Notes: generated from the letters alone by a model not told the origin. Positions 7,411 through 15,574 are shown, counted from the first letter of the stretch. The stretch is DNA of 64,000 bases from an uncultured Lachnospiraceae bacterium (GCA_910585295.1 CAJUDE010000037.1:1-64000), one strand, 5' to 3'. Translations and numbers: made by a program.

Positions 7411-7614
7411 GTGGGGGCGATCAAAATAGCAGCCTGCGATGATGAAAAGGAGCCTTTCGGAAAGCAGGGTTCCATGCATGGGATCGGGCTTTCCAATGTA
7501 AAGAGGGAAGCGGAGAAATATATGGGGGACATAGATACCAAGATAAAGAAAAGTGAGTTCAGTGTAACGGTGATGTTGCAGGAAAGGAGGCAGGTATGGG
7601 CATTGGTAATGTAA
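7411..7614 (+). pseudogene. Fossil of an Agr-type two-component system (regulator start joined to GHKL kinase end)
   Basis: The first codons (IKIAACDDE) are the start of a LytTR-type response regulator, including the acidic pair. After about ten residues the reading continues as the C-terminal end of a GHKL histidine kinase: GSMHGIGLSNVKREAEKYM is the last ATP-binding G-box region, and FSVTVMLQER is a typical kinase ending. Everything between has been deleted. The product has neither a full receiver nor a full ATPase fold and should be inactive. Confidence 0.5.
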
Positions 7615-7693
7615 TACGAGGGAGCGGATGCGGCTCTGACCGACAGAGGGGCGGCAATAATAAAATAATTGATGACAATGGAGGATTTGAATC

Positions 7694-8164
7694 ATGAGCG
7701 TAAATGGAATAGGCCTTAAATTTTATCAGAACAATGCATTAGCGAATAAGTACAACCGGAGCAGAGCCGGACAGTTCCGCCCGCAGAAACAGGCGGCAGA
7801 CGAATCCGCTCCTGCAGGTACAAGGCAGAATGCCAATGTGCAGGATATATATGACGCACTTAAATCAACAAATCCATTAATGGAGCAGGAGGATAGTGAC
7901 GTGTCAGATGAGGAATTGGAGCAGGTAGATAAACAGGAATCTGAATCAAAGACAGATATCATTGTTAAGCCGGATGGTTCAAGGGTGCTTGTAATGACAA
8001 TGAGTATCGGAGGAATGGAAACTACCATGAGTTTGGAAATTTCCAAGCCGACAAAAGCACCAAATGAAAATTCAGAGCATGATACCGATAATAATATGCC
8101 ATCTGATGATACCGGAATGGATACAGTATCGGATGAAATGTCGAATATTTCAACTGAGGCATAG
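7694..8164 (+). CDS. Hypothetical acidic protein
   Basis: 156 residues starting at ATG 7694 with GGAGG upstream. The start MSVNGIGLKFYQNNALANKYN is followed by a low-complexity acidic region (Asp, Glu, Ser), a short ordered segment around SKTDIIVKPDGSRVLVMTM and GGMETTMSLEISKPT, and an acidic tail. There is no signal peptide or membrane helix. The family was not recognised, although proteins with this start occur in Lachnospiraceae in clusters of similar small genes. Neighbouring fragments at 8452-8751 and 15866-16177 may belong to related genes. Confidence 0.6.
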   Translation: MSVNGIGLKFYQNNALANKYNRSRAGQFRPQKQAADESAPAGTRQNANVQDIYDALKSTNPLMEQEDSDVSDEELEQVDKQESESKTDIIVKPDGSRVLVMTMSIGGMETTMSLEISKPTKAPNENSEHDTDNNMPSDDTGMDTVSDEMSNISTEA

Positions 8165-8358
8165 AAAATGTGAGTTACTTTACGAATATTGATAGCTGTG
8201 CAAGAACAGATATGGTCTGAAGAAGAAACGCAGATATCTGAAAAATTGACCTTACGGCTGCATACCGCCAATAAGCTACAGATGAGAGGGTTTCTGCTGG
8301 ATTAAACATATTAAAAATTTATAGGGAGAAGAACTATGAAGGTTGTTGGCCGTTCCGA

Positions 8359-8451
8359 CGGTTTCACTTATGTGGAACTGACAAATTAAAAATAGAATGG
8401 GTACTGTTGGCAATCGCCCACAACATTACCAAAATGGCACTGGAAGAATAG
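8359..8451 (+). mobile_element. IS1182-like transposase, C-terminal remnant
   Basis: A 30-codon frame reads RFHLCGTDKLKIEWVLLAIA, then HNITKMALEE and a stop at 8449. This resembles the last residues of IS1182/IS4-type DDE transposases (F-H-L-x-G-x-x-K-x-x-x-E-W-x-L-x-A-x-A-x-N). No start, catalytic core or terminal repeat was found. The next reading frame begins immediately after the stop. Confidence 0.5.
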
Positions 8452-8751
8452 CATTCTTTTGGAAATGTTACTTTAAATTGGGGTGAGGGAGCTGTCTTTG
8501 CTTATGCAACGCCAGGTGGAAGTAGTTTTTCAATAGATAAAGATGAAAATTATAGCAGTGATGTACCTTTCCTGCGTGTGAAACGTGCTGATCAAAAAGG
8601 AAATTCGTATGAAGAAAGGATAAATGCAAAAGCTGTAAATCCCCATAATTCACCATTTATTGGGTTAATGGCGCTTAATACCCCGATAAGCCCAGAGGAC
8701 GGGCATCCCCAGCGTTCCAGCAGATTGGGGAATCGGGGGGGGCAGGGATAA
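8452..8751 (+). pseudogene. Unrecognised protein fragment without a start
   Basis: A 99-codon open frame directly follows the transposase stop. Its first 80 residues have coding character (NVTLNWGEGAVFAYATPGG, SSFSIDKDENYSSDVPFLR, GNSYEERINAKAVNPHNSPF). The last part, through a run of eight G at 8734-8743, looks random. No plausible start codon with a ribosome binding site exists, so this is probably the middle of a gene whose start was removed by the IS. The family was not identified; a link with the protein at 7694 is only positional. Confidence 0.35.
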
Positions 8752-8851
8752 TGTTTTTTTGAAGTCGGAGGTTTTATGCAGATATAAGGTAGTGCCGGAC
8801 AGAAATTTTGGCATTGGCGGAAAAGCGATTGATATAAAGTAAGGAATTTGA

Positions 8852-8895
8852 AAATGAGGCATCTATTGGAAGATACCAATAGGCGCCTTTACATT
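8852..8895 (+). repeat. Gene-end hairpin, copy 1 (shared with 16150)
   Basis: GAGGCATCTATTGGAAGATA, then CCAATAGGCGCCTTTAC, forms a stem-loop with a T-rich tail and encodes the C-terminus IGRYQ in one frame. A near-identical segment ends the gene at 15866-16177. It looks like a terminator that overlaps the last codons of a related, now lost, gene. Confidence 0.55.
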
Positions 8896-9082
8896 TTTAA
8901 GACAGGAAGGCTGGCTGGCTGTTAGATTAGAAGAATTGCTTTACCGGTGGCAGGTTTTCCTATTTCCGCGGTAATAGTCTCCCTTTTCCATCCCATTTCT
9001 TCACAATTTTCCCTGAAGAATCTGTGAAGGTATTCCCATAGTTCCCTGAACCCATGGTTGTCTCAACTAGTGCTGGCTTTAA
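8896..9082. other. Non-coding stretch
   Basis: No gene recognised. A 10-base direct repeat (AACTAGTGCT at 9065-9074 and 9081-9090) lies at its right edge, next to the end of the minus-strand pseudogene. Confidence 0.3.
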
Positions 9083-9392
9083 CTAGTGCTTCTGGTTGTC
9101 CTCCAGCTCAATAAGCTCCACAGCGCCAATGATTTGAGCAATCTGTGTCCACATTTGCCATGTGTGAATCTGTGGCTTTAGCAGGGATATGCACATGGAA
9201 AGTCTGGTCTTTGCCTCAGTTGTCCTTATGGCCTGCAATGCCTGTCCAAATCAATCAGGTGCTTACAATCCCATAGACCTTGCTTAGTATCAAGTTCTTA
9301 AAGCTGAGGGTACTATTGTTGGATATATCCTTCTGCTTTTTATAACATTCTATTTTTTCATAACTTTCAGGAGCCTGTAAATTGTTTGTCAT
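9083..9392 (-). pseudogene. Small hypothetical gene, frame-shifted
   Basis: ATG 9392 on the minus strand has AGGAAG upstream and opens MTNNLQAPESYEKIECYKKQ, which stops after 42 codons near 9265. The neighbouring frame reads LDTKQGLWDCKHLIDLDR, and a third reads ALQAIRTTEAKTRLSMCISL, then KPQIHTWQMWTQIAQIIGAV, ending at 9083. Joined, these give a helical protein of about 105 residues broken by two frameshifts. The family was not recognised. It is too broken for any single frame to look like a gene. Confidence 0.4.
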
Positions 9393-9607
9393 ATGCTTCC
9401 TAAATACTTAGGTATAGAAATTTTAAGGAGGAATAATTTAAAAACTATTACGGGGCATAAACTTCAAGGGAAAAAGCTTTAATAAGTAACATTCCTTCCC
9501 AAACATAATATCTTCTTTTCCAGTCCTTTTTTCTGGTAATGGCTTAAAGCGTCCAAGCGTTTTAAATGCCTAATCTGAAAACCCTATCAGTTTAGAATTT
9601 ATATTTG

Positions 9608-9635
9608 TTGACAAAATTTAACAAAGTGATATAAT
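9608..9635 (+). promoter_or_regulatory. Sigma-A promoter of the first leucine-rich-repeat gene
   Basis: TTGACA at 9608-9613, a 16-base spacer, and TATAAT at 9630-9635. The start codon is 68 bases further on. The same element with almost the same flanks (TTGTTGACAAAATT and TGATATAATT) precedes the second leucine-rich-repeat gene. The 9393-9607 stretch before it holds no recognisable gene. Confidence 0.85.
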
Positions 9636-9703
9636 TTTAGGAAAATACATACATTAAATATGGATGCCAAAAACTTAACAAAAAAGGAAAGTGAGGAAGG
9701 AAA

Positions 9704-11950
9704 ATGAGGGAGAAAAAGAGCTGGAAAAGCCTGATGGCATTAGTATTGGGCGTAGCAATGTTGCTTCCTTCACAGGCAGCATATGCCACAGAAGGTCAAG
9801 CAGAGGGAAAAGGGGTGGAAGCATATGAAGAGAGTAGGGGAGCGGATGCGGATGGGTTTGAGATTGAAAATGGGGTGCTGAAGAAGTATACTGGGACAGC
9901 TACGGAAGTGGTGATCCCAGAAGGGGTGACGAGCATCGGGGACTATGCTTTTATAGGCTGCAGCAGTTTGACAGAAGTGGTGATCCCAGAAAGGGTGACA
10001 AGCATTGGGGACTATGCTTTTGCAGACTGCAGCAGCCTGTCTGGAATGACTCTGCCCAAAGGGCTGATAAGCATAGGATACGAGGCATTTTGTGGCTGCA
10101 GCGGTCTGGAATATATTAAGGTCGAAGAAGGGAATGCAGTATTTGATAGCCGGGGAAACTGCAATGCAGTCATTGAAACGGAAAGTAATATGCTTATCAG
10201 AGGCTGCAAAAATACAATTATCCCAGAGGATGTGACAGGCATCGGGAAACAAGCATTTTGCAGATGCACAAGCCTGACGGGTATCGTGATACCGGAGGGA
10301 GTGACGGGTATCGGGTCGGGCGCATTTTACGAATGCACGAACCTGGAGGAAATAAATATACCGGAAGGGGTGGCTGTTCTTGAGGCAAATACGTTTAATG
10401 GCTGTGAAAGCCTGAAGAAAATAGCACTCCCTGAAGGAGTGAAAAGTATTCAGGGTTTTTCGTTTCAGCGCTGCTTCAGCCTGGAAGAAATAAATATTCC
10501 GGCAAGTGTGGAAGAAATTGGCCCTGCGTTTGATGCCTGCCGCAGCCTGTCTAATATAACTATCCCCAGAGGAGTGGCAAGCATAGCGAGCGGTGCATTT
10601 TCAGGTTGCAGCAGTCTGGAATATATCAAGGTCGAAGAAGGGAATGCAGTATATGACAGCCGGGAGAATTGTAATGCAATCATTGAAAAAGAGAGCGGTA
10701 TACTTTTGGCAGGTGGTAAAAATACGGTCATTCCAGAAGGGGTGACGAGTATTGGGAGAAGCGCATTTCTGGGTAGCGGCCTGAGTAAAATAAGTATTCC
10801 CAAAGGCGTGACAATGATAGAACGAGATGCGTTTCAGTATTGCAGCAGCCTGACGGAAATCAGTATTTCAGAAAGCGTGGCAGAGATACAAAGTGCTGCA
10901 TTTCAGGGTTGCAGCAGTCTGATGGAAATAGCTGTTCCGGAAAGTGTGACAACGATAGAGGACTATGTATTTTCTGGCTGCAGCAGCCTGACGGAAATCA
11001 GTATTTCAGAAAGCGTGGCAGAGATACAAAGTTATGCATTTCAGGGTTGCAGCAGTCTGATGGAAATAGCTGTTCCGGAAAGTGTGACAATTATCGGGCG
11101 CAATGCATTTGCTGGTTGCAATGAGGAATTAGTAATATTTGGAAAGAAAGGCTCTTATGCAGAGACTTATGCGAATGAAAACAACATTAAATTTTCATCT
11201 ACTGGGATGGCATTGCCTCCTATTGGGAAGAAAACAATCTCCAGTAACAATGTAAGCCTTAGCCAGAATTCCTATACCTATGATGGAAAAGCCAAGAAGC
11301 CAACTGTCACAGTCAAAGATGGAAGCAAAACCCTGGTACAAAACACAGACTATATTGTCTCCTATAGCAAGAACATCAATGCAGGAACGGCGAAAGTGAA
11401 AATTACGGGAAAAGGGAATTATGAGGGAACAGTAACAAAGAACTTTACTATTACGGTAAAGAAGGGTACATCCCATAAGGTCGGCTCTTACCAGTATAAG
11501 GTGACAGGCACATCCACAGTATCAGTTACAGGGATAAAGAACAACAAAGCTACTAAAGTAAAAATTCCCAAAACAGTGAAAATTGGCGGGAAGGATTTCA
11601 AGGTAACTGCCATTGGAAGCAAGGCTTTCAAGGACAATAAAAAGATTACAAGCATTGAAATCGGGGACAATGTAAGGGCCATTGGCGTATCTGCATTTGA
11701 AGGCTGTACGAAGCTCAGCAAGGCAACCCTTGGGAAAGGCATCAGTGAAATTAGTGGAAATGCATTTAAAAGCTGTAAGAAGCTTGGGACTATAACTATA
11801 CAGTCCACGAAACTGAAAAAAGTCGGCAGGAATGCCCTCAAAGGGATTAAGCCTACGGCAAAGATTAAGGTTCCGGCAAAGAAGCTGCCCGCCTATAAGA
11901 AACTGTTCAAAAACAAAGGGCAGGGCAGAAAAGTGAAGATTGTAAAGTAA
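9704..11950 (+). CDS. Secreted BspA-type leucine-rich-repeat protein
   Basis: 748 residues from ATG 9704 (GAGGAAGG upstream). Residues 1-29 form a signal peptide ending in AYA. Residues 50-480 are a run of about 23-residue LRR_5 (BspA/TpLRR) repeats of the form L-x-x-I-x-I-P-x-G-V-x-x-I-G-x-x-A-F-x-x-C-x-S. Two larger units (EYIKVEEGNAV...DSR) interrupt the run. Residues 515-600 form an Ig-like segment (YTYDGKAKKPTVTVKDG, NYEGTVTKNFTITV). Residues 640-748 are more LRR_5 repeats and a basic tail. There is no LPxTG motif, so surface attachment, if any, must be non-covalent. BspA-like proteins bind host or microbial surfaces; that role here is inferred. A 138-bp exact-type tandem duplication lies inside. 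Confidence 0.9.
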   Translation: MREKKSWKSLMALVLGVAMLLPSQAAYATEGQAEGKGVEAYEESRGADADGFEIENGVLKKYTGTATEVVIPEGVTSIGDYAFIGCSSLTEVVIPERVTSIGDYAFADCSSLSGMTLPKGLISIGYEAFCGCSGLEYIKVEEGNAVFDSRGNCNAVIETESNMLIRGCKNTIIPEDVTGIGKQAFCRCTSLTGIVIPEGVTGIGSGAFYECTNLEEINIPEGVAVLEANTFNGCESLKKIALPEGVKSIQGFSFQRCFSLEEINIPASVEEIGPAFDACRSLSNITIPRGVASIASGAFSGCSSLEYIKVEEGNAVYDSRENCNAIIEKESGILLAGGKNTVIPEGVTSIGRSAFLGSGLSKISIPKGVTMIERDAFQYCSSLTEISISESVAEIQSAAFQGCSSLMEIAVPESVTTIEDYVFSGCSSLTEISISESVAEIQSYAFQGCSSLMEIAVPESVTIIGRNAFAGCNEELVIFGKKGSYAETYANENNIKFSSTGMALPPIGKKTISSNNVSLSQNSYTYDGKAKKPTVTVKDGSKTLVQNTDYIVSYSKNINAGTAKVKITGKGNYEGTVTKNFTITVKKGTSHKVGSYQYKVTGTSTVSVTGIKNNKATKVKIPKTVKIGGKDFKVTAIGSKAFKDNKKITSIEIGDNVRAIGVSAFEGCTKLSKATLGKGISEISGNAFKSCKKLGTITIQSTKLKKVGRNALKGIKPTAKIKVPAKKLPAYKKLFKNKGQGRKVKIVK
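10841..11116 (+). repeat. 138-bp tandem duplication inside the leucine-rich-repeat gene
   Basis: Positions 10841-10978 and 10979-11116 are two adjacent 138-base units (46 codons, two LRR_5 repeats each), each starting TGCAGCAGCCTGACGG. The compared parts differ at only a few bases, mainly around codons for AAF/YAF. The high identity compared with the other, diverged repeats shows a recent in-frame duplication. Confidence 0.85.
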
Positions 11951-11961
11951 TTCAGGAAAGG

Positions 11962-11994
11962 AAAGCCCCGGCAGGATATGCGTTGGGGCTTTTT
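11962..11994 (+). terminator. Rho-independent terminator
   Basis: AAAGCCCC at 11962-11969 pairs with GGGGCTTTTT at 11985-11994, directly after the leucine-rich-repeat gene. Confidence 0.85.
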
Positions 11995-12101
11995 CCTATT
12001 AATAATATGATTTCCTGAGATGCCGTATCGCCATGGAAAATGTGCATATCATGCTAAACCCAAAGCAGATGAGATAGTTTTAGGCTTACTTTTGTAGAAG
12101 T

Positions 12102-12171
12102 CAAATACCCCGCAGCAAGCTACGGGGCATGGCCTAGCTTGTTCTTTTGGCCCCAATGGGCGGGGTATTTG
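12102..12171. repeat. Nested stem-loop element
   Basis: CAAATACCCCGC (12102-12113) and GCGGGGTATTTG (12160-12171) are a perfect 12-bp inverted repeat. Inside it CAAGCTA (12116-12122) and TAGCTTG (12135-12141) form a second stem. It lies 60 bases before a copy of the dispersed repeat, and part of it (CGCAGCA-GCTGCGG followed by TATTTG) recurs before the 51104 copy, so both may be parts of one larger element. Confidence 0.6.
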
Positions 12172-12234
12172 GTCTGCACTCCGTTTCGGTCGGCGCTGAA
12201 CGTGTGCCGCCGATACACAGCATCCCTCGCGGCA

Positions 12235-12293
12235 TTCGCCAAATATCCGCGCAAGCGCGGCTGCTTGGTTGGCTCATTGCTGCGGGAATAAAA
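12235..12293. repeat. Dispersed intergenic repeat, copy A
   Basis: Starts CCTCGCGGCATTCGCCAAAT, then an inner hairpin CCGCGC-AA-GCGCGG, then CTGCTTGG, and ends GCGGGAATAAA. Copies lie at 51104-51169 (full) and 17123-17161 (hairpin missing). The rest of 12172-12450 holds no recognisable gene. Confidence 0.75.
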
Positions 12294-12455
12294 GCCATTT
12301 TTGCCAAAATAGCGGCATCCTAGGCCTGCGTTATATTAGGTATGGAACCCAGATTGGGGCAATAAAAATTCTTGAAGGAGGGGGATGGGTAACAGAACCA
12401 TAGGATATGGAAGCATGGGGCTGTGGCAGGGGCATAGGGGCGTACTACCCTAAGA

Positions 12456-13556
12456 TCAATCAGGGTTCTGTTTCAGATAGGCCTCCACTCTTGTTTTTAC
12501 ATTTTCCCGCAGATTTTCATAATAAAAATCATAATCATGGCCGTGCAGACTTTCCGGCCCGAATAAATCTGCCGGGGCATACCCCACATTCTTTGCTGTG
12601 CAGATAACTACGCCGCGCTCTGTATCCACCTGCGCGTCTGCAACTCCAGTTATAATTTCATATTCTCCTGTTTCCTCATTCAGAATACGGCTTCCCAGAT
12701 TTTCCTCAAATCCGGCATAGGTGTCGTCCCGCTTCCAATTGATGGGGTTTATACTGATGGCCCCCGGTTCCACAACCAGATTATATTGTCCTTTGTTTCC
12801 CGCTCCTTCTGTATTCCAGGAGACAATTACACCCGTATCGTTGGCACCTTCAGCAAATTTTAGATATGGATGTTCTTCCAGAAACGTTTCGGTAATGGAA
12901 AATCCAATGGGATATGCCGCAACCATACGCTCATAGTATTCTGGATGTGCCTGCATATATTCTCCAAGGACAATTTTTGTCATTATGGAACCCTGAGAGT
13001 GCCCTGCAAGAATAAAAGGCCTGCCGTCGTTATAATGTTCAAAATAATAATCCAAAGCGGCATATATGTCTGTGCGCTGTTCCTGTTCCTGATACTCTTC
13101 CAGTTCTTTATGGTTTAAATCTGCAACCTGATAAATATTACTCTGCCGGTAGAACGGGGCAAACACGTTGGTAGATTCCTCATAGGCCGTTCCCTGATTC
13201 TCGTAAACATCCCTAGCTCTGTCCCGCATCTGCTGATTATCAATATCACAAATTGGTTTTGCATTTTCCGAGTCATCCAGGTAGCAGGTGGGATAAAGAT
13301 AAATGGTATCAACCTCATGGGTAATTTCCGGAATTCTCATCCAGTTTTCCCTACTGGAATAATCTGACGGCGTCCCTGCCAGATTCGTAATTTCAAAAGA
13401 AGCTGGTTTCTGTTTCGCTTCCTCTCCCGTTTCTTTTTCCACATCCGCAGGCTGGTCCCCGCTGCTGCCGCAGGCTACGGCGCCGCATAGCAGAAGACAG
13501 GCCGCCAGGACAAATATCTGGTTTCGTAATACTGAAATCTTCATATTTTTTTTCAT
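12456..13556 (-). CDS. DUF3089-type alpha/beta hydrolase, probable lipoprotein
   Basis: 366 residues; AGGAGG precedes ATG 13556. Residues 1-29 form a signal peptide with a lipobox-like end (GAVAC), so Cys-29 is probably lipidated and the protein anchored outside. The body matches DUF3089: an early Y-x-x-x-x-N-W segment, DTIYLYPTCY, VFAPFYRQSNIYQV, then the nucleophile elbow FILAGHSQGS, with Ser in G-H-S-Q-G as the likely catalytic residue. A late HGHDYDFYYENLRENV supplies candidate His. The substrate is unknown; the family is regarded as esterase/lipase-like. Single gene, with nothing upstream in operon. Confidence 0.85.
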   Translation of the reverse strand: MKKNMKISVLRNQIFVLAACLLLCGAVACGSSGDQPADVEKETGEEAKQKPASFEITNLAGTPSDYSSRENWMRIPEITHEVDTIYLYPTCYLDDSENAKPICDIDNQQMRDRARDVYENQGTAYEESTNVFAPFYRQSNIYQVADLNHKELEEYQEQEQRTDIYAALDYYFEHYNDGRPFILAGHSQGSIMTKIVLGEYMQAHPEYYERMVAAYPIGFSITETFLEEHPYLKFAEGANDTGVIVSWNTEGAGNKGQYNLVVEPGAISINPINWKRDDTYAGFEENLGSRILNEETGEYEIITGVADAQVDTERGVVICTAKNVGYAPADLFGPESLHGHDYDFYYENLRENVKTRVEAYLKQNPD

Positions 13557-13959
13557 AAATTTGTTCCTCCTATTATGTAAATTCAGAGATCCCCAGAATA
13601 AAAAACAAAGACATGGAACCTCAAACTATCATGGTTTAGAGCCAGTATAGCAGTTCCAAATCCGAAATTCTATAAAGTGGGATATTTTATGATTGTTTAG
13701 GGAGAAAAGTTTTTTGGGATTTCTTTTAGAAGAAGTGTGTTGGATTGCATGGGATTTGCTAAAAGCAGGCTGTATAAATATGGCTTTCTAGGCATGGGCA
13801 GGACGGCAGCCAATACTGCTGCACATGCCTGCCCTTTGGTGCCAGAAGGGGGATAATGGCGGAATACATTGCTGAAATCAGCCAATAACAAAGTTTGAAG
13901 AAGCTAAGGGCTTCCTGGGGTCTGGTTTAGAATCCGAATATTACAATATAGTTGTATTG
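13557..13959. other. Intergenic stretch without recognised gene
   Basis: It contains only the ribosome binding site of the DUF3089 gene and AT-rich sequence. A plus-strand frame around 13710-13850 looks weakly coding (GISFRRSVLDCMGFAKSRL) but has no start signal and was not called. Confidence 0.4.
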
Positions 13960-13987
13960 TTGACAAAATTCCATAAAATGATATAAT
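13960..13987 (+). promoter_or_regulatory. Sigma-A promoter, twin of the one at 9608
   Basis: TTGACA at 13960-13965, a 16-base spacer, and TATAAT at 13982-13987, embedded in TTGTTGACAAAATT and TGATATAATT as at 9608. It lies 305 bases upstream of the second leucine-rich-repeat gene, and a fragment of an older repeat gene lies between. Confidence 0.75.
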
Positions 13988-14002
13988 TAAAACAACAAGC
14001 AC

Positions 14003-14042
14003 ACTGGGACGGCTACGGAAGTGGTGGCGCCGGAAGGGGCGT
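14003..14042 (+). pseudogene. Leucine-rich-repeat gene fragment
   Basis: ACTGGGACGGCTACGGAAGT, continuing to GGAAGGGGC, matches 9893-9932 of the first leucine-rich-repeat gene (codons for YTGTATEVVIPEG) with few changes. It lies 16 bases after the twin promoter. The original gene behind this promoter was therefore probably a close paralogue that has been lost except for this piece. From 14043 to 14292 no gene is recognised. Confidence 0.6.
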
Positions 14043-14292
14043 CGGGAATGGTACATTTGGAAAGGAGGTTTCGGGCGATAGATTTGGAGGCCTTATAAAT
14101 ATTGTGTGCAACTTTTGCGGCTGTATGAAATTCCATCCTGCCAGGAATTGGGATGAACATTGTAGGAATTGTTATAATAATTATATGCATTATATTTATA
14201 TGAAAAGATGTAGAAACCATCATTCAGATATTTAAACCCTCGTTTAAAATTTTTAAATCAGGGGATAAATAGGATGTAAAGGAGTAAGGAAG

Positions 14293-15366
14293 ATGAAGAA
14301 GAGAATTTATGGAAAATGTGGGGGAAGTAGAATGAAAGAGAAATTGATAAAATTAGCGGTGATAACTTTCGTGTTTGCTTTGTCATTTATAAATATGGGC
14401 GGTATGGAAGCCAAGGCAGCCAATCAAGATTTTACCATTAAAAATGGCGTTTTGGTTTCATACAATGGGGGCGGCAAATATGTTAAAATTCCCAAAGGGG
14501 TAAAAGAAATTGGGGAGAAGGCTTTTTTCTGTAATAAGAAAATAGAAAAGGTGGCGATCCCTAAGGGGGTTACAAAAATTGGCGATAATGCTTTTGAAGG
14601 TTGCACAAAGCTACATACTGTAACCATGCCAAAAGGATTAAAAAAGATTGGGGGCAATGCTTTTTGGCAGTGTGTAAAATTAAAGAACGCCACAATCCCA
14701 AAAGGAGTGGGGGAAATTGGCAACGGGGCCTTTGCCTTTTGCGCAATCAAAAAAATCACTTTGCCAGAAGGGGTAGAAAAGATAGGGGATATGGTTTTCT
14801 ATTGCAGCAAAGTGGAAAGCATCACAATCCCTAAGAGCATAAAGACAATTCCTGAAGGTGCGTTCAGAGGGGCAAAACTGAGGAAAATATTGATAAAAGA
14901 AGGATGTACGGAAATTGGGCGCTGGGCGTTTTATTATTGCCAAAGCCTTACAAGCATTACCCTCCCCAGTACTCTGAAAACAATAGGGGATGCTGCATTT
15001 TTTGGCGCTGGGATAAAGCAGATAACCATTCCTAAAAACGTGGAGACCATCAAGGAGGATGCATTTGGGCAGTCCCCTCTGGAGAAAATAACGATCCCTA
15101 AAAAGACAAAAAACGCTGATTATGCCTTGCAGTACTGCTTTGAATTAAAAGAGGCAACAATACTGAACCCCAACTTAAAAATGGCATGCCTTTTTGGAAA
15201 GCCTGGGCAAAAAATATCTATTAATGGCATTGAAAATTACAGAAAATTATACAACCCTTCTGTGATAAAAGGATATAAGGGCTCAACAGCGGAGAAGTTT
15301 GTCAAATATATCAATAAACATAAAAACTATTTTAACCATAAGGCAAAATTTAAAAAGATATCCTAG
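14293..15366 (+). CDS. Secreted leucine-rich-repeat protein, shorter paralogue
   Basis: 357 residues from ATG 14293 (AAAGGAG upstream). An internal ATG 14332 with GGGGGAAG is an alternative that would place the signal peptide right at the N-terminus (MKEKLIKLAVITFVFALSF, cleavage near AKAA). The mature part is a run of about ten LRR_5 repeats (KIPKGVKEIGEKAFFCNKKI and so on), more lysine-rich than in the larger paralogue, without the Ig-like segment. There is no sortase signal. It is probably an exported surface or secreted binding protein. A C-terminal module like that of the larger protein survives as a fragment 95 bases downstream. Confidence 0.85.
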   Translation: MKKRIYGKCGGSRMKEKLIKLAVITFVFALSFINMGGMEAKAANQDFTIKNGVLVSYNGGGKYVKIPKGVKEIGEKAFFCNKKIEKVAIPKGVTKIGDNAFEGCTKLHTVTMPKGLKKIGGNAFWQCVKLKNATIPKGVGEIGNGAFAFCAIKKITLPEGVEKIGDMVFYCSKVESITIPKSIKTIPEGAFRGAKLRKILIKEGCTEIGRWAFYYCQSLTSITLPSTLKTIGDAAFFGAGIKQITIPKNVETIKEDAFGQSPLEKITIPKKTKNADYALQYCFELKEATILNPNLKMACLFGKPGQKISINGIENYRKLYNPSVIKGYKGSTAEKFVKYINKHKNYFNHKAKFKKIS

Positions 15367-15460
15367 GCTATGCTGGGTTTTATGGCCATAGGAACAAAAA
15401 CATCAATATTAGGGCGCACCATTGCCAGAGGAATCTACAAATCTTGAACCAGACCATTGG

Positions 15461-15574
15461 GCAATCACCATAAAATCCACGAAATTGAAAAAAATCGGCA
15501 GGAACGCCCTCAAAGGGATCAAGCCTACTCCAAAGATTAAAGTCCCAGCAAAGAAACTGCCCGCGTGTTTGTAA
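15461..15574 (+). pseudogene. C-terminal module of a leucine-rich-repeat protein, fragment
   Basis: A 37-codon frame (AITIKSTKLKKIGRNALKGI, then KPTPKIKVPAKKLPA) is nearly identical to residues 698-729 of the protein at 9704. It lacks a start and is cut after LPA by a stop. It is a scrap of a third leucine-rich-repeat gene. Confidence 0.7.

Noticed and set aside
9889..11100. Regular short repeats that could be mistaken for a CRISPR array
   Set aside because: They are in-frame LRR_5 codon repeats; no spacers of constant length and no cas genes.
10840..11124. Plus-strand frame of 94 codons with repeated QQPDGNQ motifs
   Set aside because: It is the shadow of the tandem duplication in the leucine-rich-repeat gene, read in another frame.
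12407..12607. 66-codon plus-strand frame
   Set aside because: Mostly antisense to the 3' end of the DUF3089 gene; no family and no good start signal.
13697..13891. 64-codon minus-strand frame and weak plus-strand coding look
   Set aside because: Neither has a start signal or recognisable family.
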